DNA of 50,832 bases, from positions 1 through 50,832 of the forward strand of contig JAQUCE010000028.1 in the NCBI GenBank assembly GCA_028686345.1, read 5' to 3'. The notes beneath the pieces are model-generated. The model saw nothing but the letters and a program-made list of their open reading frames with translations. It had not been told where the DNA came from and did no database searches. The position numbers and the translations under genes were made by a program. Shown here in pieces: positions 32,341 to 42,030 of the stretch. The DNA comes from Kiritimatiellia bacterium (GTDB taxonomy: Bacteria; Verrucomicrobiota; Kiritimatiellia; RFP12; UBA1067). Within the stretch, counting starts at the first letter, position 1, and each line of letters opens with the position of its first letter.

Positions 32341-35300
32341 ATGAATAAAAAAACAAGGTTCATTAGCGTACTAACAAAGGTGCGGGGATATCCGACACTT
32401 TTTTCAGCACTTCGGTTATCGGCTTTGATTGGCCTAACCCTGTCCGCACTCCTCGTTGCACAGGGTGAGGAACGTGCGTGGACAGGCCTCGGCGCGGATG
32501 CGCTCTGGCTGACCACTGCTAACTGGAGCACCGATCTTCCCTCTGCTGCGGACACCGCGCTCTTCTCGGGATCTGGTAATGGGAAGACCACCGTCACGCT
32601 CGGAGGTGCTGTCACCAGCGCGGGAATCCTCTTCAGTGCGGATGCCGCGCCCTATATCATCGGCGCGCCAGGTGAAACCCTGACCCTCAATGGTGGCAGT
32701 ATCACCCTTGCAGCCAAGGCTGTCAATGACCAGCGGATTGCCGCTAATCTGCTCTTGAACAACAACCTGGAGCTCTACAATTATGAGCCTTCACACACTC
32801 TCTATATTGATCAACTCTCGGTGAATGCCAACCGCAACCTCTATATTCGAGGCGTCGGGCCAGTTACGTTTAACAAGCTCCAGCGACCGCCGGCCAACGA
32901 GCAGAGCGATGCCAATTGGATCCGCCTTGAGACCCGCCTCAACGCGCCGATCACCTGCACCGACCGCCTGACCATCGGTGCGCTCTGGAACCATGACTAC
33001 CCGCTTAACCTCAACCTTGCGCCACACACGACTAACATCTTCTGCCGCAATGACTGGGGCTTTGCGATCGATCGCGGCGGCGCGATCAACGGCGGCGACG
33101 GCACGCGCCTGATCCTGCGTCAGTCAGACCCTTTGCTGCCAGGTCGTTATGCTGTTCAGAACGGCACTGTGACCATAAACGTTCAACTTTCTGCGCCTGG
33201 CGGACTCACCTGTGTTGCTGGTTGGGAGAATGGCACGCTGGTGCTTGCAAAATCTGACAACGACATTCCAGGGCCATTCACCATTGACCGCGGCAACTGC
33301 GTTCAAGTGGCCTATCTGGCAGGTGTCGGGGTTGCACAGCCGCTTGGCTCAGGGGGTGCTTTTAACTTCATCAACCCGCTTAGCGGTTCAAACCCAGCCC
33401 GTCTGCGTGTGACCGGCAACGCTCCGTCGACGAGCAATAAATCTTTTACAATTGATAAAGATCGTGCTGTGATCGAAAACGCCGGCTCTGCTTTGCTAAC
33501 CCTTACCGGCTCCATCTCCGGTAATGGCACCGTTGTTTTCGACGGCAATGGTCCGTTAGCTTTCACCGGTATACGCTCAGGCTCCGGCGGGCTCACTAAG
33601 TCCGGCCACAACACACTCACCCTCTCCGGTGCCAACAACTACAGCGGCGCAACAGTGGTCAACAGCGGCACCCTCATCGTTGCCGCAGGTGGTGTCCTCG
33701 GTGCCAATACCCTCACCCTGGCCAGCGGATCCACCCTCAACCTCAACCCCGCGGCCACAGCGAACTTCTCCCTCGCTCTCCCTGCCACTGTCATAGACAC
33801 CTCTGCCTGTCTCGCCATCGCTGCGCCGGTTTCCGGCACCTCCACTGTCACCATACCTACCCTAACTCTGACAACAGATAACTCGACACTATCGGTCACC
33901 GCGCCTGATGCCGGTGGTTCGAACCGCATCTTTATCAGCGATCTCGCCGATGGTCCGGTTGCCTGGATCACGCTCAACGGGAGCCCCGCCACCTACAGTG
34001 CTGCCAGCGGCTTGGCACCCTATACGCCCGCTTCGGTCACTCACATTGCCACCCTTGGCCCCGGGGCGATTGTCCCGGATGATCCGACCGGCGCTGCCAT
34101 CATCGATCTTCAGGGTAGCGCGGGCGCGGTTACCCTGGCCTCTAACCTCACCTCGTTGGCTCTGCTCTCCCAGGAGCATGCAACCGATGCCCTGATTGAT
34201 TTTGGCGGCGGTATCCTTGCCGCCGATATGATCCGCCAAGTGCCCGGAGCCGGCGGCCTGACGCTTCAGAGTGGAACCCTGACCGCCAACGGCGCTAATC
34301 CGAATGCGGCGCTGGCTGGGCTCGGCACCGTGACCCTGGTTCCTCTCTCGGATGATGCCTCCACCGGCATCTCGCCTGCCAAGAGCTACACCCATCTCTT
34401 GGATTTCGGAAACCAGGCGCTTGCATCCATCAACCATGTTACCTTCACTAAAGTGAACACCGCCGCCGGCTCTGTCGGTGGTTACGGCTGGTCCGGCTTT
34501 CCCACAGCGCTTTTCAACAATGAGCATAGCTGGACCAACAATATCCCGCCAGCCACAGGAGCAGGTCTGCGCGCGCTGCTCTACGATATGGTTTACAGCG
34601 GGAACAACTACACCATCCAACTCTCCGGCCTGACACCTGGGGCTGCCTATGAGTTCTGTCTCTACCTAAGGGCATGGGATAACCCGCCCACCACCATCGA
34701 GCGTCGGGCGCGCTTTGATTTTTTGACCGATGTCTCGGCTGCGCCCGTTGCTTCGACGACCTTTGACATGAATCATAACGACCCCACGGCCATGGTTGTC
34801 CGTTATATCGCGGCCACGAGTGTGTTGACTCTCAAAACATATTGCGCTGCCACTACAAGCAACCCATATCCCGGTTTCTACGGCCTGACCAATGAAGAGT
34901 TGGCAGCCGCTCCCGCATTACTCGACACTGGGCGCGCGGCGCTGGCTATCTCTGCCTCCGGCACTGCTCCGGTTGTTGTCTCAGCTGCGATCGCTGATAA
35001 TGGGCGCACCACTGCCCTTGTCCAAGAGGGCCAAGGCGTACTCTCACTGGCAGGCCAAGTCTCGCACACCGGTGCCACCATTCTGAACGGTGGCACCCTT
35101 GACCTTGCGCCAGCCGCGGGAATTACCCAGATGTTCGCCGCGCCGATTGTTGGCGGCAGCACTGTTATCAAGCGTGGTGCAGGCAGCACCCTCTTCCTTG
35201 GAGCTAATGGCTACAGCGGCCTTACGATCATCTCCAACGGCATTCTCGCTGTTGCCCACTCTGATGCGCTTGGCGGCGCGGCGGCTGGCACGGTTGTTGA

Positions 35301-38300
35301 ACAGGGCGGCGCGTTGGCACTGGGCGCGGCTCAATTCAATGCCCTTACGATTTCCGAGCCCATTACCCTCTCCGGTGCTGGCCCTGATGGCCTTGGAGCA
35401 CTGCGCAATGACTCTCTCTCGCCCCAGTACAACGCCTTCCGGAACCTTGCGCTGGCTGGCCCTGCCACCATTGGCGGCACAGCCGCGCTGCCGGGGCTGC
35501 CCTATACCGCCGCTTCTTCAGTAGCAGGACGCTTTGACATTCGCAATGGCACCCTTGACCTTGGTGGCCACCGGCTCACCAAGGCTGGGCCGAGTGCTTT
35601 CTTTGTCACCTCGACCGCCATCTCCGGGGTGACGCAGAGCGCGGCGATCGACATCACCGGCGGCGTCTTCGGGCTTGAGGCCTCCACCGACCTCCAAGGC
35701 TCGGCTGCCAACACGCTCACCGTCGGCGGCGGAACCTCTTTCGATCTTTACCGAGTTGCCAATCCGCTCCTGTGGTCTCTTGTTTTTGAGAACCAGGCCC
35801 ACCTGACCGCCCGCAACAACAACACTGCCGATCAGAATATACTCAGTGGCCCTGTCACCCTTAACGGCACACTCATCCTGGATGGCGGCTACCATGATAC
35901 ATTCAGCGGTGTCCTCTCCGGGGCTGGCGGCTTGCGTAAAACCGAAGGGTTCACCCACCTGACCGGCATTCAGAACACCTATGCTGGCGCCACTGAAGTC
36001 ACGGGCGGTACCCTGCTGGCCCTGGCTGCCAGCTCTGTGCCTGCCGCTGACTTCTCCCGTGTTTCGGTCTCAGGTAGCGGTACCTTTGTCGTTCGACCTG
36101 ACGGTGCCGCGGCGGGCCAGCTTGGATGGAGCAACAGCGAGATCAATGCTCTGATCAACGCCGGCGTGTTTAAGGCGCGTTCCACGACCCTCGGCTTTGA
36201 GAGTATGTATGACGACTATGCCTTCTCCGGGTTGCTGCCCATTGCCGGTCTCGCGCAGTTCGGTCCGAAAACAGTGACCATTGAATCAAGCACCGCCGCT
36301 CTCGGCCCAGTTACGGTCTACAATGGCGAACTCGGCTTTGCCACTGGTTCGCACGCTCTCGACACATACTCTGTCACCGTCGGCGCTGAGCCGCTGAACT
36401 CAGCTCTTGCCACCCTGCGCCTGAGCGGCAGCGCGTCGCTTCTGCCAAGTGATCTCGGCTATCGGCGCTCCGGTCCGCTGGTCGCAGTTGGAACCGCCGA
36501 TACCTCCCGCGGTATTATCTGTCTTGAAGATAACGCCTCCATCTCCGGGCGCCTCTACCTTGGTTCCGGCGGCGGCAACGCCGAGGGTGCTGTGTATCAG
36601 AGCGGTGGAACTTTCATCAACACCGGCGGCAGTGCCAACGACGGACGGCTAGGTATCAACGGTCACGGTTATTATGAGATCAGCGACGGGCTCTTGGTTA
36701 ACAAGGGCTATACCCAGTTTGGTGTCAACTACAACAACGTCGGAATCCTGCGCCAGAGCGGTGGCAGCGTAATCTTTAATTCCGGTGCAACTCCCGCGGA
36801 AGGTATGGTCGCCGATTGCTATGGCGGCTCACTCGCTGTCCGCGCGGGACTCGGTCTCTTCCATCTCTCGGGCGGCACCCTGACCACCGGGACAGCAAAA
36901 TTCTCACTGGGCGAGTGGGACGGTGTCAACAACTACAATGACGGCACCGGCATCTTGACCCTGGAGGGCGATGCCAGTGCCTCGGTCGGCTACTGCGAAC
37001 TCGCCAACCGCAACGGCACAGTCACCTCGATCGTGAACCTCAACGGCGGCGCGCTCGCCACACGTTTCATCCAGAAAGGCGGCAACAACAACTCAGGCAA
37101 CTCACGCGCTTTTGTCAATTTCAACGGCGGAATTCTGCGTCTCACTGAGAGTGGCTCGGCTATCCGCACAGCCGCTAATAACTCCCCTGCAGGGCTCGCG
37201 GTGCATGACGGCGGCGCTTTGATTGAGGTCGACCCCTCTGTGAACGCCACACTCGATCTACCGCTTGATCCATTGGCTGGTCAGGGGTTGGCTTTTGTTG
37301 GCATCAACAGCCGCGGCGCCGGCTACATTGCGCCGCCCTTTGTGAACATCACCGGCGGTGGTGGTTACGGCGCCTCCGCTGTTGCCGCGATCGACCGTCT
37401 GACCGGCCAGCTGACTGAGATTCGCGTCACCTCGCCTGGCTTTGGCTACACCTCCAGCCCTGCTGTGACCCTTGTCGGCGGCGGCTATACATCCGCCGCC
37501 TCGGTGCGCGATATCCGTATCGGCGTTAACACCTCCTCCGGCGGCCTGACCAAGCTTGGGGATGGCGCGCTCGTACTGAGCAAGGCCAATACTTTCCGCG
37601 GCCCCATCACCCTCACCGGTGGTATCCTCACAGCCAAAGTTCCCGAGGCCATACCGCAAGGAGCTGACCTCAATCTCAACGGCGGGGTTCTCGACCTGGG
37701 TGGCAGGTCTTTGACCAATGCCAGCGTCACACTCAGCTCAAGCGCTGTGCTGCTCAATGGCTCGGTGGTCACCGCCGCGCTCGTGAAAGAGGGTGCTGGT
37801 ACTGCCGACCTTGCCGCTGGCACGACACTTGCCGCTTTGGATACAGATGCCGATTACGGCACCCCCGGACTCTATGAGGGGCGGCTGGAGAACCAAGTTG
37901 GCATACGTTCCAACCGCGTTGACCCGAATCCAGGCACTGCGGTCCAGCTCACGACCCGCGCTGTCAACGGCGCCATTGTCGGCTCCGGCGGTACCATCAA
38001 CGGCTGCTGGTGGCCGGACAACACCTGCTACGTCTACTCTGGATACATCTGGAACCGCGCTGCTACCAATGTTGTCTGGACATTCGGAGAAAACTTTGAT
38101 GACAACGTCTACCTCGCGATTGATGGCAACGCAATTCTCGATAACGATGGCGCCGGCACCCCCACGTACCGCAATGTTACACTGATCCCCGGCCCTCACC
38201 CCTTTGAACTGCGTTGCGGCCAGGGCGGTGGTAATGTTGGTGCCAACTGGGTACGTACTGACAACTACCGCATCGGCTTCGGGGTTGACTTTCAGGGGCG

Positions 38301-40347
38301 CGCCCAGAACAATGCCAATTACTATCAGCCTCTGGTTGATCCTGGCGACGGTTCGCTCTTCACCATTGATCTGCCGCTAAGCTATACCGAGGCCGAGCTG
38401 GCACCAGCGCCGGAGTTACCGGAAACGCCCGCCGAAATTGCCCAAAACATAGGCGCGCTGGCCGACGGGTACGCCCTTGTTTATGCCTCCGATGTCCCGG
38501 CCCAGGGCGGCATCATCAACGGCAACGCCACAGGTGTCCGTTACTTTGTTGACAACTCACGCTCCAACTCCAATGATTTCGACCGTGTCGCCTACTATCT
38601 GGAGCTGGTGCACCCGACCTATGGCAACCAGTGGATCTGGGTCTCCTTTGACGCTGTCACCCGTGACCGCACCCTGATCGGTTACCCCTATCACGACTCG
38701 AGTGCCGGGGCAGGTTACTGCGCCAACGTTTTCCAGCGCAGGGTCGACAACATGGATGTCCTCTCCAACGTGGCTTCAATCAATGATTATGTGGGCTGTG
38801 CTACCGGCAATATTGAGTTTTGGCCCAATAACTACAGCCAGGCAGATGCACTCGGGCTCGGGGCTCTCTCCGACTCTAATAACAGCGGTTATGATTTCGG
38901 CGACTCAAAGAGTGACGGCGCGCCATCTGTCGCCGGGCATGGCTCTTTCCAGATTCATAACTGGGGTGATAAGACCACCCTCTTTTCCATGTGCAACTGG
39001 GGTAACAACAATTATACGATCTCCCTTGGTATTGGCAATCAGCCTGGTTCCGGCACAGGCATTGCTCCTGACTGGACCTTCAATAATAACGGCGCTCAAT
39101 ACACCTCGCGCCGCCTCTATGTTCTGACACGCGATATTGTGCGCGCACCGAAGGTGCCAACTGCGACTGTTGTTGAAGGCACACTCCGCATCCCTGCGCC
39201 CGGGGTCATCTATCCTCTTCCCGAAAACATCCTCTCCAAGGTCGGCGCGGCAGCCAACGGTTACGATACGGTCTATGTCTCCGCTGTGCCTGCTGTTGCC
39301 AACACGATCGTCAGCGGCACGGCCTACAGCATTGATAACTCCAGTGCCACAACTCCGTTTGATCGCGTTGCCTATTACCTTGAGCTGGAGCATCCGACCT
39401 ATGGCAGCCAGTGGGTCTGGGTCTCCTTTGATGCCCACACCACTGAACGCACGAAGCTTGGCTACCCTAGCCAAAGTAACAACCGCTTTATGTGGCAGCA
39501 GAGGGTCGACAACATGGATGTGCGCTCAAATGTCAGCGGCGTAAACAGCACCACCGGCTCTGCCACAGGCAACATTGAAATCTGGCCCAGCAACTACTCG
39601 CCTGTGACCATACCTGCCAACGGGCTGGACGGCAGCGGATCACTCTTCGATTATGACGACTCCGGCGCGTCGACAGCTGCGGGTCACGGCTGCTTTCAGA
39701 TCCATAACTGGGGCGACAAGGTCACGTTGCTGGCACTTTCACATCTTGGCAACAATGGCAACGTGCTTGGCATTGGCATTGGCAACAATCCGCAGCTCAC
39801 CAACAATGACCCGGATTACACCTTCAGTTATAACGCGGCGCAATACACTCTCCGTAACCTGTATGTATTCGTCCGCCCAACTGCCGGCGGGGTCGGCAAC
39901 ACACTGGCAGGTGTTGATTTGACGGTCAATGCCGGTGCTACGCTTGATCTCAGCGGCGCGCCTCAGAGCATCCGTTCAATCAGCGGCGCAGGCACGGTCT
40001 TTAACGGAGCCTTAACCTCCGCAACCATCCTCAGCCCGGCCGGCGACGGCGCGGTGGGAACCCTCTCACTCGCCAATGTCACGCTGGCCCCCGGTGTTCT
40101 TTATCGTGCTGATCTGGGTGACCGGCTGGACGCGACCGGCATGCTCGATCTCGCTGGAATGGTTGTACAGATCAATAACCCGGAGGCCCTCGACCGGTCG
40201 CAGGCCTACACCCTCATCCGAACAACAGACGGCCTGACCGGTTTGCCCACGCTCGCCTCAGCGCTTCCCAGGAGCTGGAAGCTGCTCCTGCGCGGCAAGG
40301 AACTCAGGCTTGTTTCCGACACAGGCACGTTCCTGATCCTGCGTTAA
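32341..40347 (+). CDS. Very large secreted beta-strand-repeat protein with PA14-like and duplicated C-terminal domains
   Basis: About 2668 aa. ATG 32341 is preferred over ATG 32335 because AGGAG then lies 6 nt away. Signal segment LSALIGLTLSALLVAQG. The mature start WTGLGADALWLTTANWSTD is typical of beta-strand-repeat proteins. PF12951-type repeats are visible near residues 418 (GGLTKSGHNTLTLSGANNYS), 894, 944, 1200 and 1737. A GAGYIAPPFVNITGGGGYGA / GFGYTSSPAVTLVGGGY pair lies near 1660-1720, a PA14-like domain at about 1843-1990 (FGENFDDNVYLAIDG). A roughly 215-residue domain then occurs twice (about 2042-2268 and 2303-2516), each with FDRVAYYLELxHPTYG, WVSFDA, RVDNMDV, GNIExWPxNYS and FQIHNWGDK; I have seen this domain type with PVC sialate esterase-like proteins. 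The protein ends SWKLLLRG...GTFLILR. Surface role inferred only. Confidence 0.8.
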   Translation: MNKKTRFISVLTKVRGYPTLFSALRLSALIGLTLSALLVAQGEERAWTGLGADALWLTTANWSTDLPSAADTALFSGSGNGKTTVTLGGAVTSAGILFSADAAPYIIGAPGETLTLNGGSITLAAKAVNDQRIAANLLLNNNLELYNYEPSHTLYIDQLSVNANRNLYIRGVGPVTFNKLQRPPANEQSDANWIRLETRLNAPITCTDRLTIGALWNHDYPLNLNLAPHTTNIFCRNDWGFAIDRGGAINGGDGTRLILRQSDPLLPGRYAVQNGTVTINVQLSAPGGLTCVAGWENGTLVLAKSDNDIPGPFTIDRGNCVQVAYLAGVGVAQPLGSGGAFNFINPLSGSNPARLRVTGNAPSTSNKSFTIDKDRAVIENAGSALLTLTGSISGNGTVVFDGNGPLAFTGIRSGSGGLTKSGHNTLTLSGANNYSGATVVNSGTLIVAAGGVLGANTLTLASGSTLNLNPAATANFSLALPATVIDTSACLAIAAPVSGTSTVTIPTLTLTTDNSTLSVTAPDAGGSNRIFISDLADGPVAWITLNGSPATYSAASGLAPYTPASVTHIATLGPGAIVPDDPTGAAIIDLQGSAGAVTLASNLTSLALLSQEHATDALIDFGGGILAADMIRQVPGAGGLTLQSGTLTANGANPNAALAGLGTVTLVPLSDDASTGISPAKSYTHLLDFGNQALASINHVTFTKVNTAAGSVGGYGWSGFPTALFNNEHSWTNNIPPATGAGLRALLYDMVYSGNNYTIQLSGLTPGAAYEFCLYLRAWDNPPTTIERRARFDFLTDVSAAPVASTTFDMNHNDPTAMVVRYIAATSVLTLKTYCAATTSNPYPGFYGLTNEELAAAPALLDTGRAALAISASGTAPVVVSAAIADNGRTTALVQEGQGVLSLAGQVSHTGATILNGGTLDLAPAAGITQMFAAPIVGGSTVIKRGAGSTLFLGANGYSGLTIISNGILAVAHSDALGGAAAGTVVEQGGALALGAAQFNALTISEPITLSGAGPDGLGALRNDSLSPQYNAFRNLALAGPATIGGTAALPGLPYTAASSVAGRFDIRNGTLDLGGHRLTKAGPSAFFVTSTAISGVTQSAAIDITGGVFGLEASTDLQGSAANTLTVGGGTSFDLYRVANPLLWSLVFENQAHLTARNNNTADQNILSGPVTLNGTLILDGGYHDTFSGVLSGAGGLRKTEGFTHLTGIQNTYAGATEVTGGTLLALAASSVPAADFSRVSVSGSGTFVVRPDGAAAGQLGWSNSEINALINAGVFKARSTTLGFESMYDDYAFSGLLPIAGLAQFGPKTVTIESSTAALGPVTVYNGELGFATGSHALDTYSVTVGAEPLNSALATLRLSGSASLLPSDLGYRRSGPLVAVGTADTSRGIICLEDNASISGRLYLGSGGGNAEGAVYQSGGTFINTGGSANDGRLGINGHGYYEISDGLLVNKGYTQFGVNYNNVGILRQSGGSVIFNSGATPAEGMVADCYGGSLAVRAGLGLFHLSGGTLTTGTAKFSLGEWDGVNNYNDGTGILTLEGDASASVGYCELANRNGTVTSIVNLNGGALATRFIQKGGNNNSGNSRAFVNFNGGILRLTESGSAIRTAANNSPAGLAVHDGGALIEVDPSVNATLDLPLDPLAGQGLAFVGINSRGAGYIAPPFVNITGGGGYGASAVAAIDRLTGQLTEIRVTSPGFGYTSSPAVTLVGGGYTSAASVRDIRIGVNTSSGGLTKLGDGALVLSKANTFRGPITLTGGILTAKVPEAIPQGADLNLNGGVLDLGGRSLTNASVTLSSSAVLLNGSVVTAALVKEGAGTADLAAGTTLAALDTDADYGTPGLYEGRLENQVGIRSNRVDPNPGTAVQLTTRAVNGAIVGSGGTINGCWWPDNTCYVYSGYIWNRAATNVVWTFGENFDDNVYLAIDGNAILDNDGAGTPTYRNVTLIPGPHPFELRCGQGGGNVGANWVRTDNYRIGFGVDFQGRAQNNANYYQPLVDPGDGSLFTIDLPLSYTEAELAPAPELPETPAEIAQNIGALADGYALVYASDVPAQGGIINGNATGVRYFVDNSRSNSNDFDRVAYYLELVHPTYGNQWIWVSFDAVTRDRTLIGYPYHDSSAGAGYCANVFQRRVDNMDVLSNVASINDYVGCATGNIEFWPNNYSQADALGLGALSDSNNSGYDFGDSKSDGAPSVAGHGSFQIHNWGDKTTLFSMCNWGNNNYTISLGIGNQPGSGTGIAPDWTFNNNGAQYTSRRLYVLTRDIVRAPKVPTATVVEGTLRIPAPGVIYPLPENILSKVGAAANGYDTVYVSAVPAVANTIVSGTAYSIDNSSATTPFDRVAYYLELEHPTYGSQWVWVSFDAHTTERTKLGYPSQSNNRFMWQQRVDNMDVRSNVSGVNSTTGSATGNIEIWPSNYSPVTIPANGLDGSGSLFDYDDSGASTAAGHGCFQIHNWGDKVTLLALSHLGNNGNVLGIGIGNNPQLTNNDPDYTFSYNAAQYTLRNLYVFVRPTAGGVGNTLAGVDLTVNAGATLDLSGAPQSIRSISGAGTVFNGALTSATILSPAGDGAVGTLSLANVTLAPGVLYRADLGDRLDATGMLDLAGMVVQINNPEALDRSQAYTLIRTTDGLTGLPTLASALPRSWKLLLRGKELRLVSDTGTFLILR

Positions 40348-40486
40348 GGACATTCAGGCAGAGGTATCTAAAGCAGCTGGTCGCCACCTGTCTGCGTGCT
40401 ACGCACAGGCAGGCAAGCAAAAGGATTTGTGTGATGTGCGGGAGGTCGTCGCTCTCATTGGAAGTTTGTGATTAAGAGCCCGCTGC

Positions 40487-40841
40487 TTCAGGGCGGGTTA
40501 TTGAGAGGTTACCATAAAAGTGATAATGGAGTAGTGCAAGCATCTTGCTTGCAGAAAACATTTTCATTCAAGCTGGAAGCTTGAGGTACTTCATTGCAGC
40601 ACCGATTTCCAATCGGACATGTCCGGTTGGAAATCGGTGCTACAGACGCTCGACCGCGCCTGCGGTTGACGATGGCGGCGACGATGCTGGTTGACGAGCC
40701 CACGCATGATCCCAATCGTCGGTCAACATCGTCGCACAGCATCGTCCACCGATGTCGCTCGCAGAGCGACTACTACGCGCGCGCTGCACCCCGCCGCGCA
40801 AGAGTTGTCGTTCGTTGTAGTAGCCGCTCTACCAGCGGCAT
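40487..40841 (-). repeat. Composite repeat block A-B-C, copy 3
   Basis: A, 40487-40590 (inverse of copy 1 of family A up to the GCTTGAATG end), B, 40596-40643 (48-bp hairpin) and C, 40644-40841. B plus C match 32000-32249 almost base for base over some 246 bp. The C part is read through by the next gene's frame. Confidence 0.85.
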
Positions 40842-41842
40842 CGTCTGACTTTGTGGATCAGGGAGGTGTTGCAACTATCGCTTATCGTTTAAGCCGAAAA
40901 CTCGACATGTGGGCAGGGGTAGGGGTTGCTAACCCTGTCAATGGCCCGAGCAATGTCCATGGGCCGCGAACGCTGACAATGATGCTGGATCTGACTCCAG
41001 CCGGAGGTTATGACGGAGTAGGGAATTTCGGAACTGTCTCTTGGTCGGACAGCATTCTGGGCGACCTCGGCAGCTACACCTACGCATCCAATATAGAGTT
41101 TAACTGGATACTGATATCGTCGAGGAGTGCAGCCTCCGGCACGATCAGCACCTTGTTGCTGGAACAGTTGAACCATCAGGGTCCTTTGACCCTCCATATT
41201 CTCCCCAGAGGTAACAGCTATATTCGCAATGACAAGCCCGACGTTGTTGAAGACACAAGCAAACAATTTATTTTGGGGCGAGTGTCGGGTGATAATTGGA
41301 TTCGTTCGCTGTTAGCCTTTGATCTCACGGTTATCCCGGATCATGCTGTTATCAACAGTGTTGCTTTGGATCTTTATATTGATATAAAGGATGTTGGTAC
41401 CAGCACTGGCTGGGTCGGATCTCAAGGTGTTACGCTCAACGAGATTATACAGGATGCTTCGTTTCCAGCAAATCATACATGGAATGAATATAACGACTCG
41501 GGAAATCTTGCATGGAGCAGCCCGGGCGGGGATTTCAGTGCTACTGTTTTGTCGCGCATTATTGACATTGACGGTGCACCGACGAATCCTGATAGTGTTA
41601 ATGCTGGTGACAACTTCAGGTTTGAAAGTACGGATGACTTTATAAGTGCAATACAGAGTAATCTTGTGGATAACATGGTGCAGTTCATCCTTCGCGCTCC
41701 ATCGATCGAAACTTCATATAATACTCGCAAACTCTACCGGTTTGCATCACAGAGCAATCCTAACCCAGCCTATATCCCTGTGCTCTCGGTTGATTTCAGC
41801 TTTCCACAACCTTTAACAGGTACAGTGATATTAGTGAAATAA
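40691..41842 (+). CDS. DNRLRE-type surface protein, 5' end replaced by repeat DNA
   Basis: Open frame of 383 codons. The first 50 or so (MTSPRMIPIVGQHRRTASST onward) are pure translation of repeat family C, with no RBS or signal peptide, so the native 5' end is probably lost and the gene may be a pseudogene. From about residue 52 the sequence is protein-like. Residues 185-290 fit the DNRLRE/disaggregatase-related beta-sandwich: GNSYIRNDKPDVVEDTS, RSLLAFDLTVIPDHAVINSV, ALDLYIDI, NEIIQDASFPANHTWNEYN. This module is found in secreted polysaccharide-binding proteins. It ends with LTGTVILVK, the same tail seen on its neighbours, which argues that the 3' end is native. Confidence 0.55.
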   Translation: MTSPRMIPIVGQHRRTASSTDVARRATTTRALHPAAQELSFVVVAALPAASSDFVDQGGVATIAYRLSRKLDMWAGVGVANPVNGPSNVHGPRTLTMMLDLTPAGGYDGVGNFGTVSWSDSILGDLGSYTYASNIEFNWILISSRSAASGTISTLLLEQLNHQGPLTLHILPRGNSYIRNDKPDVVEDTSKQFILGRVSGDNWIRSLLAFDLTVIPDHAVINSVALDLYIDIKDVGTSTGWVGSQGVTLNEIIQDASFPANHTWNEYNDSGNLAWSSPGGDFSATVLSRIIDIDGAPTNPDSVNAGDNFRFESTDDFISAIQSNLVDNMVQFILRAPSIETSYNTRKLYRFASQSNPNPAYIPVLSVDFSFPQPLTGTVILVK

Positions 41843-41951
41843 AAATCAAAAGAAACTCAACCGTCGTTTATTTCATGAAAACAAAGCGCGAACAAAGGCT
41901 GCATTTCGCTGGCTGTCTTCGACTGGCCGATTCGACGGGTTGGAGCTCTCT

Positions 41952-41984
41952 AATGTGATCCACCCTATAGAAGGCGATCACATT
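41952..41984. terminator. Hairpin between convergent genes
   Basis: AATGTGATC (41952-41960) and GATCACATT (41976-41984) form a 9-bp stem with a 15-nt loop between the convergent DNRLRE and glycosidase-like genes. A bidirectional terminator is likely from position, though no long T-tract follows. Confidence 0.35.
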
Positions 41985-42030
41985 GTTAAATGCGCCACTT
42001 CGACCGCGCATACACTTCAATGTGCATGCC

